NCBI GenBank assembly: GCA_036734945.1
Contig: DAIMXP010000012.1
Coordinates: 1-64,000 of the forward strand
Length of the DNA stretch: 64,000 nucleotides
Reading direction: 5' to 3'
Source: UBA4733 sp036734945
GTDB lineage: Bacteria > Chloroflexota > UBA4733
Shown here: piece by piece, positions 15,499 through 24,143 of the stretch
How positions within the stretch are numbered: position 1 is the first letter of the stretch
Layout of the letters: every line of letters starts with the position of its first letter
Translations under genes and position numbers: made by a program
The notes under the pieces: generated by a model
The model's database searches: none
Told to the model about the DNA's origin: nothing
Seen by the model: only the letters and a program-made list of their open reading frames with translations

Positions 15499-16509
15499 TC
15501 AGTCGTCAAGGTGGGAGGCATCGGACGCCTGCGGCGGAAAAAACACGGTACCGCGTGTCTGGCGGAATTTTGCCGGCGTCAGTCCCGTGCGCTGCCGAAA
15601 CCGCGTCGTGAAGTGCCGGACGTCTGGGTAGCCGCTCAAGAACGCTATCTCCTTGATCGAGCGTTGGTGCTCCAAGAGACGTTGCGCCGCAATGTCCAGT
15701 CGGAGAGCGGCCAGGAAGCGCATGATCGACTTGCCCGTCGTTGCTTGAAAGAGGCGATTGCTGTGACGTTCACTCAGGTGGACTTGCGCGGCGACGTCAC
15801 GGACGGCGATGGGCTGGCTATAGTTGTCATGGAGGAACCGGATCATCGCCTGGCCGAGCGTGGCGTCTCCGCTGCGAGCAGGCGGATCGGTCGGGCCAGG
15901 CAGCGTTGACACATCGACGACCGCTCGCGCGGTGTCAAGGACCAGTTTCACGATCAACCCGTCGACAATGTCGCCGTAGCCCGGTTCTCGCTGGGCGATC
16001 TCCTCGGTCAGCAACTCCAGAATGCGTTCAATGCCCCGTGTTTGCCCACTCACCCGTCCATCGGACGCGAGGAAGGCGTGCAGCAACGCATCGGTTCCCC
16101 AGGTATCTGTGCGCTGATCTCGCTGCGGAACCAGGGTGTAGGCCCAGTGGTAGATGCCTAACGGGTCCGCATCCGCAGCGATGATCTCGTGTGGCTCCCC
16201 CGGCCGGGCGACAAACACCTCTCCCGCTTGCACCGCATAGTCGGCTCCCCAGATCCGAAATATCCCTCGCCCCTGGAAGCCATAACACACCTCAAAGAAG
16301 GAATGGCGGTGGAGATAGTTCCGCCACGGCGCCGCTGGCAGAAACCCCCAGCGCAGCAACTGGCCGGAGAAGCTGCCGATGTGAAAGGACCGAGACGACA
16401 ACAGGTTGAGGTCCTTGAAACGGTGACGAGGCACGGCAGACCTGACCAGCACATCCGGCGCCTCTTCCGGGCGTGTACTGATTGCCAGCGTGTCTGGAGT
16501 ACCCGCCAC
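15499..16509 (-). CDS. AraC family transcriptional regulator
   Basis: A 336-residue regulator. The N-terminal half is a cupin-type sensor: LHRHSFFEVCYGFQGRGIF, ADYAVQAGEVFVARPGEPHEI. The C-terminal ~100 residues are the double helix-turn-helix of AraC/XylS proteins: ATLGQAMIRFLHDNYSQPI, VRDVAAQVHLSERHSNRLF, IKEIAFLSGYPDVRHFTTRF, RQRTGLTPAKFRQ. It starts with GTG 16509, eight bases after GGGGAGG. It is divergent from the PhyH/RhaM genes and tandem with the second solute-binding gene, so either could be its target. The cupin sensor and neighbours suggest a sugar such as L-rhamnose as effector (inference). Confidence 0.9.
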   Translation of the reverse strand: MAGTPDTLAISTRPEEAPDVLVRSAVPRHRFKDLNLLSSRSFHIGSFSGQLLRWGFLPAAPWRNYLHRHSFFEVCYGFQGRGIFRIWGADYAVQAGEVFVARPGEPHEIIAADADPLGIYHWAYTLVPQRDQRTDTWGTDALLHAFLASDGRVSGQTRGIERILELLTEEIAQREPGYGDIVDGLIVKLVLDTARAVVDVSTLPGPTDPPARSGDATLGQAMIRFLHDNYSQPIAVRDVAAQVHLSERHSNRLFQATTGKSIMRFLAALRLDIAAQRLLEHQRSIKEIAFLSGYPDVRHFTTRFRQRTGLTPAKFRQTRGTVFFPPQASDASHLDD

Positions 16510-16857
16510 TCCTCGGCCTCCCCACCGGCTCCGCTTCGGTCAGGATAGCGCACCGCTGGTCGGTGCGGTGATGGCCCATGCGTCAACTGGCGCAGGATAG
16601 CATCCGAGGCGGTAGCGACCCAAATGGTCGGAACTTCCGGCGGCGCTCCGGCGGACGCATGGCCGGTTTGCAAACAACTGTGTCCGTGGTGTCGCTTGTC
16701 CTCCGCCAGGACCGAAGGGACAATCATAGTCGCAGCAGCACGCAATGGCCGCAATCGTGAGAGGGTCACATACGTCTGGTTGCTTGGTCATGGCTGTCGT
16801 TGCCTGGGCGAGGAGAGCGCTGTCGCTGAGCGACAGCCACGATGATGGAGAAGGGTC
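16510..16857. other. Regulatory gap between araC-like and phyH-like genes
   Basis: No gene is supported in these 348 bases. The end near PhyH carries three copies of GCTGTCG or its complement: 16793-16799, 16819-16825 and inverted 16831-16837. The last two form the perfect 19-bp palindrome GCTGTCGCTGAGCGACAGC (16819-16837), 20 bases before the ATG. A larger alternative stem TGGCTGTCG/CGACAGCCA pairs 16791-16799 with 16831-16839. The layout fits an operator or a 5' RNA hairpin. Confidence 0.5.
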
Positions 16858-17649
16858 ATGTTGACGGACGAACAGATCGATTTCTACAACGAGCACGGGT
16901 ATCTGCATATCCCTGCCGTCTTTAGTTCGGAGGAAACGGCAGCGCTGTCCACGACGTTGGACTGGCTGATTGCCACCTGGGCAAGGCGCTCGTCGGGTTG
17001 GACGGGCCCCTGGCGTCAGCAGTACATGACGCCGGAGGTGGAGAAGAAGTCGCAGCTCGTGGCCATGCATGATCTGCAATTCTATTCCGCCGACTGGTTG
17101 CATGCCGTGACCAATCCTCGCCTCGCCGCGGCAATCGCGGCCTTGCTCGACTCAAGTGTGGAGTTGCATCACTCCACGCTGCATGTCAAGCCCCCAGAAT
17201 CCGGCCATCCCTTTCCGATGCACCAGGACGATCCCTTCTACCCGCACACTGATGGCCGTTATGTCGACACCCTGATCCATCTCGATGACACCTGCCACGC
17301 CAATGGCGAGATTCGCTTTCTGGACGGCTCGCACACGCTGGGCAAGTTGGAGCACATCACGCGCACCGAAGCCGGCCCCTGTTCGCCGCATCTGCCCACG
17401 GATCAGTACCGTCTGGAGAGCACGGTGCCGGTGCCGGCAAAGGCCGGCGATGTGGTCTGCTTCAACATTTTCACGGTGCATGGCTCCTACATCAACACGA
17501 CGGACAAGAATCGCCGCCTTGTCCGTGTCGGCTATCGCGATCCAGAGAACCAGCAGCTTGGTGGCCAGAGCCATGGCCGACCCGGGCTCATGGTACACGG
17601 CGAGCGACGGCGAATGGAAGGCCAGGAACCGTTGACCGGGAAGGCCTGA
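16858..17649 (+). CDS. Phytanoyl-CoA dioxygenase (PhyH) family protein
   Basis: A 263-residue Fe(II)/2-oxoglutarate-dependent oxygenase. The facial triad is visible: H122-Q-D124 in PFPMHQDDPFYPH and the distal H208 in FTVHGSYIN, with Arg in NRRLVRVGYRD (~218-222) for 2-oxoglutarate. The N-terminus LTDEQIDFYNEHGYLHIP is characteristic of bacterial PhyH proteins. ATG 16858 follows GAGAAGG. It probably hydroxylates or demethylates a small molecule; the substrate is unknown. It heads a pair with rhamnose mutarotase and lies behind a palindrome that may bind the divergent AraC regulator. Such PhyH genes are common in rare-sugar loci, but their role there is unsettled. Confidence 0.85.
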   Translation: MLTDEQIDFYNEHGYLHIPAVFSSEETAALSTTLDWLIATWARRSSGWTGPWRQQYMTPEVEKKSQLVAMHDLQFYSADWLHAVTNPRLAAAIAALLDSSVELHHSTLHVKPPESGHPFPMHQDDPFYPHTDGRYVDTLIHLDDTCHANGEIRFLDGSHTLGKLEHITRTEAGPCSPHLPTDQYRLESTVPVPAKAGDVVCFNIFTVHGSYINTTDKNRRLVRVGYRDPENQQLGGQSHGRPGLMVHGERRRMEGQEPLTGKA

Positions 17650-17678
17650 TCTGCGATCGGGCTGAGGACGAATAGCTC

Positions 17679-17996
17679 ATGCAGCGGATGGGATTCTTGC
17701 TCAAGGTCCGGCCCGAGCGGCTGGAAGAGTATCGCCGCCGGCACCGTGCCGTCTGGCCGGAGATGCTGGCGGCGCTGGGCGAGGCGGGTTGGCGCAACTA
17801 CTCGCTCTTCCTCCGCGACGACGGGCAGCTCTTCGGCTACTTTGAGACCGACGACGTGGAGCGCGCGCTGGCCGGCATGGCGTCGCGGGACGTGAACACG
17901 CGCTGGCAGTCAGAGATGGCGCCGTTCTTTGAGCCGTTGGACGGGATGGCGGACCAAGGCGTACTCCGCCTGGAAGAGGTGTTCCACCTCGACTAA
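17679..17996 (+). CDS. rhaM: L-rhamnose mutarotase
   Basis: A 105-residue protein matching RhaM/RhaU in length and sequence. It begins MQRMGFLLKVRPERLEEYRR, with the family active-site residues Tyr18 and His22 at the expected positions, followed by VWPEMLAALGEAGWRNYSLF and LFGYFETDD. RhaM interconverts alpha and beta anomers of L-rhamnose. It is the strongest indication in the window that a 6-deoxy-hexose, L-rhamnose or a close relative, is a substrate of this island. It follows the PhyH gene by 29 bp and is convergent with the isomerase gene. Confidence 0.88.
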   Translation: MQRMGFLLKVRPERLEEYRRRHRAVWPEMLAALGEAGWRNYSLFLRDDGQLFGYFETDDVERALAGMASRDVNTRWQSEMAPFFEPLDGMADQGVLRLEEVFHLD

Positions 17997-18008
17997 CAGC
18001 AGGCCGCC

Positions 18009-19478
18009 TCAGCCCACGACCACCAGCGGCAGGCCCAGCAGGTCGGCCAGCTTGCGGATCGTGGCTTGCCGATGGCCGACGCCAAGCGCGCAGTGATGCG
18101 GCGGCCCCTCTTCAGCCCAACGGGAGACGAAGGCGCCCGGGTCCAGCGCGAAGCGCAACCGGCTGTTGGTGTTGCCGAGGCGCAGGATGGGGCCTGGAAT
18201 CGACTCCCCTTCCGCCAGCAGCAGCTTGAGGCCGCCGTCGGCCGTGTGCGCCAGCGAAAGGATGGTCACCGGCCCGTGCTTGACGGAGAACTCGACGGAG
18301 AGACCTTGGCCGCGCTTGCCGTGGTAGAGGGCGATGTCGCGTAAGACCGGCTGCGCATCGCTGATGACGAGGTGTCCCGGTCCGTCGTGGCCCATGAGCA
18401 CGAACTGCTGGCGAAAATCCATAGCGTAGAACTCCGTGAAGGAGCCGCCGGCATGGAGCCGGTCCATGATGAGCATGGCCAAACAGGTCTGGATGTCTCC
18501 CTCACCGGCACAGGGGACGCCGCGGGCGGTGAGCAGGGAGGCGCCGGGGATCAGCGCGGCCCCCAGGCGCTCGAACATATTGCCGTCCAGGCCGCGGTAA
18601 TAGTAGGTCAGGCCGTGCAGATCGAAGTCGGCTACCAGGCGGTCCAGGCCGCAGGCCACCGTGGCCGACCAGGCCAACTGCTGCTCCTCGATAACGCCAT
18701 CGAGCCTGAAGGTGCGCCGCAACTCCGCTATCCTGGCTGCGCGCTCGGCCTCGCTGACGGCCTGCACCCGTGTTTCCAGGTCGTCCATTTCCAGCAGTTC
18801 GACGTGGATGCCCAGCCGCCCTTGCAGGCGAGTGAAGTCGGCATAGAGATCGAGCATGCCGGGGTAGGTGTGGCCGAGTACCCCGATGCGCGCGCGGCGC
18901 AGTTCGCTCGCCACGCCGGCGGCGCTGATCCAGCCCCCGATCTCGTTCCAGGCAACTGCCCCGGCATCGGTATCTGGATCGTCCGGATTTAGCACGCCGG
19001 AGACGACGTGGAAGCGAATGCCGGCGCGGGCGAAGACGGCGGCGATCTCCGGCACGCAACAGGCCGAGCAGTTGGCCAGCCACTCCGCCGTGTCGATGTG
19101 CTCGTAGTCGAGGCTGGCGGTGGGCTGGAGATTGAGCACGAGTACGGGAGCGATCGCGCCGGCACCACTACGCGACTGCACCGCCGGCAGCACCTGCGAA
19201 CTGGTGGCGTAGGTACCGACGTAGCACACCAGCAGGGTGGCGCCCGCTCGCGCGAAACGATCGCCGGCTGCCCGCGCCGTGGCGGCATCGTCGACCAGCC
19301 CGGCGGAGATGACCTCCGCTCCCAACGCCGTCAGCCGTTGCTCGACCTCACGCTGATACCCTGCCAGGCGCTCCTTTAGGCCAGGAAACTGCGGCCAGTA
19401 GGCGGCCAGGCCGATCCCGAAGACGCCGACACGCGCGCGGCTTGGTTGAATCCCTTGTTCCAACCCGGTCCCAGCCAT
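18009..19478 (-). CDS. L-arabinose/L-fucose isomerase-like protein
   Basis: A 489-residue protein of the AraA/FucI fold. N-terminal: RVGVFGIGLAAYWPQFPGLK, then LLVCYVGTYATSSQVLP. Catalytic segments are PCAGEGDIQTCLAM (Glu), FTEFYAMDF (Glu), LMGHDGPGH (His) and a C-terminal HHCALGVGHR (His), matching the two Glu and two His metal/base positions of L-arabinose isomerase. It would convert an aldose to a ketose with Mn2+. ATG 19478 follows GGAGGT; an earlier in-frame start lacks one. It sits in a two-gene minus-strand unit with the TIM barrel at 19612-20469. Exact sugar unknown; L-rhamnose, L-fucose and L-arabinose are candidates. Confidence 0.8.
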   Translation of the reverse strand: MAGTGLEQGIQPSRARVGVFGIGLAAYWPQFPGLKERLAGYQREVEQRLTALGAEVISAGLVDDAATARAAGDRFARAGATLLVCYVGTYATSSQVLPAVQSRSGAGAIAPVLVLNLQPTASLDYEHIDTAEWLANCSACCVPEIAAVFARAGIRFHVVSGVLNPDDPDTDAGAVAWNEIGGWISAAGVASELRRARIGVLGHTYPGMLDLYADFTRLQGRLGIHVELLEMDDLETRVQAVSEAERAARIAELRRTFRLDGVIEEQQLAWSATVACGLDRLVADFDLHGLTYYYRGLDGNMFERLGAALIPGASLLTARGVPCAGEGDIQTCLAMLIMDRLHAGGSFTEFYAMDFRQQFVLMGHDGPGHLVISDAQPVLRDIALYHGKRGQGLSVEFSVKHGPVTILSLAHTADGGLKLLLAEGESIPGPILRLGNTNSRLRFALDPGAFVSRWAEEGPPHHCALGVGHRQATIRKLADLLGLPLVVVG

Positions 19479-19611
19479 TGAGCGACCTCCAAACACCTCC
19501 CCGCACGCTTGGCGGACATTCCAGCGTAGCACCGTATGGAGCGTAGTTCCTCCTCGAAAATACAGTGATCAAAGGCGCGCTCGCCATCAATCGCGCGGCG
19601 ATGCTCCTCGA

Positions 19612-20469
19612 TCATGCCTCGCGCCTGACGGGACGAACGATGCCCGCAGTGTCGAATGCCTTGCTCACTACCTGGTACGACTGCTTTGCCGCGGCGAGCG
19701 GGTCGTAACCCGGGCGACGCTGCACCATCACGCTCACCTCGACGGTGATGAAGCCCGTATAGCCCACTGCCTGCATGGCTTTCAGGTAAGCGACGTAATC
19801 GAAGTCGCCTTCGCCGGGAATCAGGAATTGATGGTTGGGCGCATAGCCGCGCTCGTCTTTGATGTGCGTGTGTACTGCCAGCGGGGCCAGCATCGCCACG
19901 GTCGCCTCCATTGGCAGGCCAAGGACGTTAAAGTGACTGATGTCAAAGTTGAGACGGACGTTCGGCAAAGCGACCTGTTCGATCAGCCAGACCACGTGCT
20001 CCGGCCGCTCGATGATCTGGCCGACGTGCGGTTCCAGCGCAAGAGTGACGCCACGGCGGGCCGCGTATTCGCCCAGCGCGTGCAGGCGCTCCACCAACCG
20101 GCCGTTCAGTGCCTCCCAGTCCTGCGGTTTCGCCCCTGCGGTCGTCGTCATGACCGGTACCACACCATCGACGGTGAGGTCGACACAGAGATCAATCGCG
20201 TCGTGCAGGCGGGCAACATCGCGGGCATGCTGATCCGGGTCTTCGGCCAGCATGTTGGCATGCCCTGCGACGGACGACAGTTGGATGCCGGCCTCGCCAA
20301 TCAGGCGCCGGATGCGCTGGCGCTCCGTTGCGTCAAGCGTGGAGATTTCGGTACTCCACTTCGGCGTGACGGCAATCTCCAGCCCGTCGAAACCGAGCCT
20401 CGCGATATGGTCGATGGCGATGTCGATGGGGACCGTCGGCATCCCCCATGTCGTGTAGCCCAGTAGCAT
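19612..20469 (-). CDS. Sugar phosphate isomerase/epimerase-like TIM barrel
   Basis: A 285-residue xylose-isomerase-like TIM-barrel protein. Markers are IARLGFDGLEIAVTPKW, GEYAARRGVTLALEPHVG (Glu metal ligand), VRLNFDISHFNVLG (Asp/His), VHTHIKDERG (His) and FDYVAYLKAMQAVGYTGFITVEVS (final Glu). Together these give the expected Glu-Asp-His-Glu metal set of epimerase/isomerase members. ATG 20469 follows AAAGGATG. It is upstream of the AraA/FucI-like isomerase on the same strand, and a strong hairpin lies just before it at 20509-20545. It is the third TIM barrel of this kind in 20 kb. Confidence 0.85.
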   Translation of the reverse strand: MLLGYTTWGMPTVPIDIAIDHIARLGFDGLEIAVTPKWSTEISTLDATERQRIRRLIGEAGIQLSSVAGHANMLAEDPDQHARDVARLHDAIDLCVDLTVDGVVPVMTTTAGAKPQDWEALNGRLVERLHALGEYAARRGVTLALEPHVGQIIERPEHVVWLIEQVALPNVRLNFDISHFNVLGLPMEATVAMLAPLAVHTHIKDERGYAPNHQFLIPGEGDFDYVAYLKAMQAVGYTGFITVEVSVMVQRRPGYDPLAAAKQSYQVVSKAFDTAGIVRPVRREA

Positions 20470-20508
20470 GCCGGAAGCATCCTTTCTTACTTTGGATCAG
20501 CAGTTGTG

Positions 20509-20545
20509 AGCATAGCTTGCTGGTCACTAGCCCGCAAGCTATGCT
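20509..20545. promoter_or_regulatory. 12-bp perfect hairpin between divergent operons
   Basis: AGCATAGCTTGC (20509-20520) pairs perfectly with GCAAGCTATGCT (20534-20545) across a 13-base loop. It lies 40 bases upstream of ATG 20469 on the minus strand. It could be an operator or a leader structure; no T-tract follows, so a terminator is less likely. Confidence 0.5.
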
Positions 20546-20589
20546 GGCCGCCAGGCTACTGGCGACCCTGCATACCCGGTGCGGTGGAT

Positions 20590-20861
20590 ACCCCTTCCGG
20601 CTCGCACCGCTCGCCAGGTTTCCCCCTGACGGGAGAAACCTTCTCTGCACATCGGAGGACGGCTGCTAATCTCCTGGCTTGGGTCTGTAACCACACCGCG
20701 TAAGCTCTCACCTGGCGCCCTGAGCCGCGGTATGCGACACCACTTGGCTCCCACGAAATTCCCGTCCAACCACGCGGTCCCGAAGGCGCCTGCCCTTGAT
20801 CTGCACCCAAGGTTTCTCCCGCAAGGGGGAAACCTGGCGAGCGGTGCGAGCCGGAAGGGGT
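20590..20861. repeat. Inverted-repeat element with 52-bp arms
   Basis: Left arm 20590-20641 begins ACCCCTTCCGGCTCGCACCG; right arm 20810-20861 is its reverse complement with two mismatches. Each arm holds a small hairpin (GGTTTCCCCC...GAGAAACC). A 168-bp non-coding spacer separates the arms. The inner block CCGGCTCGCACCGCTCGCC is shared with the repeats at 3761-3839 and 6182-6260. It fills most of the 20470-20933 gap; I see no gene there. Confidence 0.85.
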
Positions 20862-20933
20862 TCTTAACGCTACTATCACACCAGTACGAAAGGGACGGCG
20901 GTGCCGCCCACAGCGTAGCGAGAGTAGGTTTGT

Positions 20934-21779
20934 GTGATCGTTGACTCCCACTGCCATGCCTGGTCGACATGGCCATACCAGCCCCCAGTTCCCGACCCGA
21001 CGAGTCGCGGCGTTGTTGAGCAACTGCTGTTTGAGATGGACCAGTGCTGCATCGACCAGGCAGCCGTGGTTTGCGCCCGCATCACGAACAATCCGGGCAA
21101 CAACGACTATATCGCCGAGTGTGTGCGACGGTACCCCGACCGGTTGTACCAGTTTGCCGATGTCGATTGTTCCTGGACGGAGACGTACCATCAACCGGGA
21201 GCGGCCGGACGCCTGGCGGACAGCGTGGCTCGTTATGCGCACAGGGGCTTCACCCATTACGTCAAAGGTGACGACGACGGGTCCTGGTTCCTCTCCGACG
21301 AAGGGCTGGCCTTCTTCGCTGCCGCCGCCCGGCTCAACCAGATCGTGAGCATGGCGCTGCCGCCGCGCCTCCAGCCGGTACTGCGCCAGGTTGCCGAACG
21401 CTTTCCCTCCATCCCCTTCCTCTGCCACCACATGGCCGGAGCGCGCGTCGACGAAGCGCCTCCCCAGCCGCGGCTGCAGGAGATCGTGCAATCCGCCCGG
21501 CTGCCGAACATCTACGTGAAGCTGTCCGGCTTTCATTACGTCTCCAACGTAGCCTACGGCTTTCCCTTCTCCGACTGTCGCCCGATCGTCCGGCAGCTCT
21601 ACGCAGCGTTCGGCCCGGACCGTCTCTGTTGGGGATCGGACTACCCGGTAGTGCGCAAAGCGCTCACCTACCAGCAGTCGCTCGAAGCGTTTCGCAGCCA
21701 CTGTGACTTCATTCCCGATCAGCACAAGGCGCGCATCCTCGGCGAAAACCTCCACCGCCTGCTGGCGGAACGAAACTGA
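20934..21779 (+). CDS. Amidohydrolase 2 family protein, possible sugar lactonase
   Basis: A 281-residue TIM-barrel metal-dependent hydrolase. It begins with GTG and VDSHCHAWSTW (HxH metal site) and shows FLCHHMAGARVDE, NIYVKLSGFHY and DRLCWGSDYPV (catalytic Asp) before the C-terminal ILGENLHRLL. This is the amidohydrolase-2 pattern seen in 2-pyrone-4,6-dicarboxylate lactonase, L-fuconolactonase and L-rhamnono-lactonase. Next to a rhamnonate-dehydratase-like gene the most likely role is lactone hydrolysis (inference). The start is close to the right end of the 20590-20861 repeat, and the ribosome site is weak. It is the first of four consecutive plus-strand genes. Confidence 0.8.
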   Translation: MIVDSHCHAWSTWPYQPPVPDPTSRGVVEQLLFEMDQCCIDQAAVVCARITNNPGNNDYIAECVRRYPDRLYQFADVDCSWTETYHQPGAAGRLADSVARYAHRGFTHYVKGDDDGSWFLSDEGLAFFAAAARLNQIVSMALPPRLQPVLRQVAERFPSIPFLCHHMAGARVDEAPPQPRLQEIVQSARLPNIYVKLSGFHYVSNVAYGFPFSDCRPIVRQLYAAFGPDRLCWGSDYPVVRKALTYQQSLEAFRSHCDFIPDQHKARILGENLHRLLAERN

Positions 21780-21783
21780 GCAG

Positions 21784-22887
21784 ATGACGATGAATGACCA
21801 ATCGACATTCCCGGAAGACCCACGCACCGTGAGCGACACTCGGCCCAAGGTTCTGATCGTTTGCAACCAGACAGTCCGTGATGCCTACCTGGCCCCGTCC
21901 GATCTGGAGCGGCTCTCGCGGTTTGCCAGCTGGGAGTGGCTGCCGGTGCAAGGAACGCGGCCCTATGTGGCGAATGACGAAGCGGTGAACGTGGCGGCGC
22001 TGGTGGCGGCGGTCGGCAACAGCAATGCCATCGTCGTTTGCCACGGCGCGCCGCGCATCACCGGCGCGATCATGGACGCCGCTCCCCAGTTACAGTTCCT
22101 GGGGGAACTGGAGGGCGACCGTTTTGCCTACCGCCTGGATGCCCCAGCAGCCTGGCAACGGGGTATCCGCACTGTCGACACCACGAATGGCTCGTCCTAC
22201 CCGGTGGCCGAATGGGCACTTGCCTTGATCATCCTCTCGCTGCGCAACGCCGGCGAGCAGTTCCGGCACATGGTTGCTCCAGAAGCGTACCGTCGCCCGC
22301 GCACCGACTTCGGCTACCGGCACGGGGAACTGTTCGGCAAACGGGTCGGCTTGATCGGTTGCGGGCACATCGGTCGCCGGCTCATCTCCTTCCTCAAGCC
22401 CTTCCAGTGTTCTATCCGCGTCTGCGACCCATTTCTGGCCAAAGAGCTGCCCGACGCCCTTGGCTTCCGGTTGACCTCATTGGATCGCGTCTTCAGCGAG
22501 TCCGATGTCGTGGTCTGCCTGGCGCCGCTGACGCCGCAGACGCGCCGCATGATCGGCCGGCGCGAGCTCGACCTGCTCCAGCCGGGGGCGGTCTTCGTCA
22601 ACGTGTCCCGCGGCGCGGTCGTCGATCCCGAGGCTCTGATTGCCCGCCTGCAACGGGGCGACATCGTGGCAGGTATCGACGTCTTCGACCCGGAGCCGAT
22701 CCCGGCGGACAGTCCAATCAAAGGGTTGCCAAACGTGTTCCTCACGCCGCACATTGCCGGCGTCACCGCAGCGAGTCAGACGCGCTTCTTTACATTGATG
22801 GTCGATGAGCTCGAGCGCCACTTCCAGGGCGACGAAACGCTCTATGATCTGAGCCCGCAGACGCTTGCCAACCGTGGCGAGCACTGA
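21784..22887 (+). CDS. D-isomer-specific 2-hydroxyacid dehydrogenase
   Basis: A 367-residue NAD(H)-dependent dehydrogenase of the phosphoglycerate/hydroxypyruvate reductase group. Motifs are GKRVGLIGCGHIGRRLISF (GxGxxG), NVSRGAVVDPEALIARL (Arg of the catalytic site), FDPEPIP (Glu) and LTPHIAGVTAAS (catalytic His). ATG 21784 lies 5 bp after the amidohydrolase stop; ATG 21790 is an alternative. The N-terminal ~20 residues are non-conserved. In a sugar-acid island it could reduce a 2-keto acid or oxidise a 2-hydroxy acid released from 2-keto-3-deoxy acid breakdown (inference). Confidence 0.88.
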   Translation: MTMNDQSTFPEDPRTVSDTRPKVLIVCNQTVRDAYLAPSDLERLSRFASWEWLPVQGTRPYVANDEAVNVAALVAAVGNSNAIVVCHGAPRITGAIMDAAPQLQFLGELEGDRFAYRLDAPAAWQRGIRTVDTTNGSSYPVAEWALALIILSLRNAGEQFRHMVAPEAYRRPRTDFGYRHGELFGKRVGLIGCGHIGRRLISFLKPFQCSIRVCDPFLAKELPDALGFRLTSLDRVFSESDVVVCLAPLTPQTRRMIGRRELDLLQPGAVFVNVSRGAVVDPEALIARLQRGDIVAGIDVFDPEPIPADSPIKGLPNVFLTPHIAGVTAASQTRFFTLMVDELERHFQGDETLYDLSPQTLANRGEH

Positions 22888-22907
22888 GCAGACTTTCGGA
22901 GGTCCAT

Positions 22908-24074
22908 ATGAAGATTACGGCTATCGAGACAATGCGCCTCAATGCGCCGACCAGAGCGGCAACAACTCCCGCACGCCGGCCGGGCTGGGCCCAGCAGGCG
23001 GAAGTGGCCAATCCGATGTCGCGCTACCCGAAGGTCAAACGGCATCGCAGCCTCTGGCTGCCGAAGTGGGAGGGCGTCTGGTGCAAGGTCACCGCCGAGG
23101 ACGGCACGTTCGGGTTGGGACAGACGACCAACGGCCGCGTGACGGCGGCGATCATTGAGGACCACCTGGGTCCACAGTTGGTGGGTGAGGATTGCCTCGC
23201 CAGCGAGAAGCTCTCCGATATGCTGTTCCGGCTCACCAAGCCCTACGGCTCGGTCGGTCTAGCTGCCTACGCCGTCAGTGCTATCGACCTGGCGCTGTGG
23301 GACCTGCGCGGCAAGCTCCTCGGCCAGCCGGTCTACCAGTTGCTCGGTGGCCCCCAGAAAGAGCGCCTGTTCTGCTACGCCACGGGCAACGACGTGGACT
23401 GGTACCAGGAACTCGGCTTCCGCGCCTTCAAACTGGCCTGTCCCTACGGGCCAGCCGATGGCCTGGAGGGCCTGCGCAAGAACGAGGAGTTCGTCGCCGG
23501 CGTCCGGCAGCAAATCGGTGACGACTGCGAGTTGATGCTCGATTGCTGGATGGCGTTCGACGTGGAGTACACAGTCCGCCTGGCCGAGACCCTCCGCCCC
23601 TATCGCCTCAAATGGCTGGAGGAGTGCTTGCTGTCGGAAGACTTCGATGCCCACGTCGCCTTGCGCCAGCGCCTCCCCTGGCAAACCCTCACCACCGGCG
23701 AACACTGGTACACGCACGTGCCCTTCCAGTGGGCGATCAACCACCGCGTCATCGATATCCTGCAACCCGACATCAACTGGTGCGGTGGCCTCAGCACCTG
23801 CCAGCGCATCGCCGGCGCGGCCGACGCTGCCGGCGTGAGCGTGATGCTGCACGGTGGCGGCAACGGCCCCTACGGCCAACACTTCAGCTTTGCCACGCCT
23901 TCAGTACCCTGGCTGGAGTGCTTCATCGGCACGCCGCCCGGCGTCCCCCTGGAAGAGACGTGGGGCTTGCCCGGTCAGGCCGTGCCTAAAGACGGCTGGC
24001 TCGTACCCAACGACGCCCCCGGCTTCGGGCTGGAGCTACCCGAAGACTGGTTCGCACCGTTCTTCGGTCGGTAA
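22908..24074 (+). CDS. Enolase-superfamily sugar-acid dehydratase, L-rhamnonate dehydratase-like
   Basis: A 388-residue mandelate-racemase/enolase-superfamily enzyme. The three metal ligands are D212 (ELMLDCWMAFD), E238 (LKWLEECLL) and E265 (TTGEHWYTH); H266 and H315 (VMLHGGGNG) fit the acid/base His positions of L-rhamnonate dehydratase (RhmD). LACPYGPADGLEGLRKN also resembles the RhmD substrate segment. It would dehydrate L-rhamnonate, or a related aldonate, to the 2-keto-3-deoxy acid. ATG 22908 follows CGGAGG. With rhaM, a lactonase-like amidohydrolase and dehydrogenases nearby it supports a non-phosphorylative L-rhamnose route. Other acid sugars remain possible. Confidence 0.82.
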   Translation: MKITAIETMRLNAPTRAATTPARRPGWAQQAEVANPMSRYPKVKRHRSLWLPKWEGVWCKVTAEDGTFGLGQTTNGRVTAAIIEDHLGPQLVGEDCLASEKLSDMLFRLTKPYGSVGLAAYAVSAIDLALWDLRGKLLGQPVYQLLGGPQKERLFCYATGNDVDWYQELGFRAFKLACPYGPADGLEGLRKNEEFVAGVRQQIGDDCELMLDCWMAFDVEYTVRLAETLRPYRLKWLEECLLSEDFDAHVALRQRLPWQTLTTGEHWYTHVPFQWAINHRVIDILQPDINWCGGLSTCQRIAGAADAAGVSVMLHGGGNGPYGQHFSFATPSVPWLECFIGTPPGVPLEETWGLPGQAVPKDGWLVPNDAPGFGLELPEDWFAPFFGR

Positions 24075-24143
24075 GCGCAGGGCCCGGCTTTACAGGCACC
24101 GTGCAGCACGCCATACTCCCCCAGGTGAGAATAGGAGTGGGCA

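Noticed and set aside
20590..20861. CRISPR-like repeat array
   Set aside because: Only two arms, inverted relative to each other, with no series of direct repeats and spacers; no cas genes nearby.
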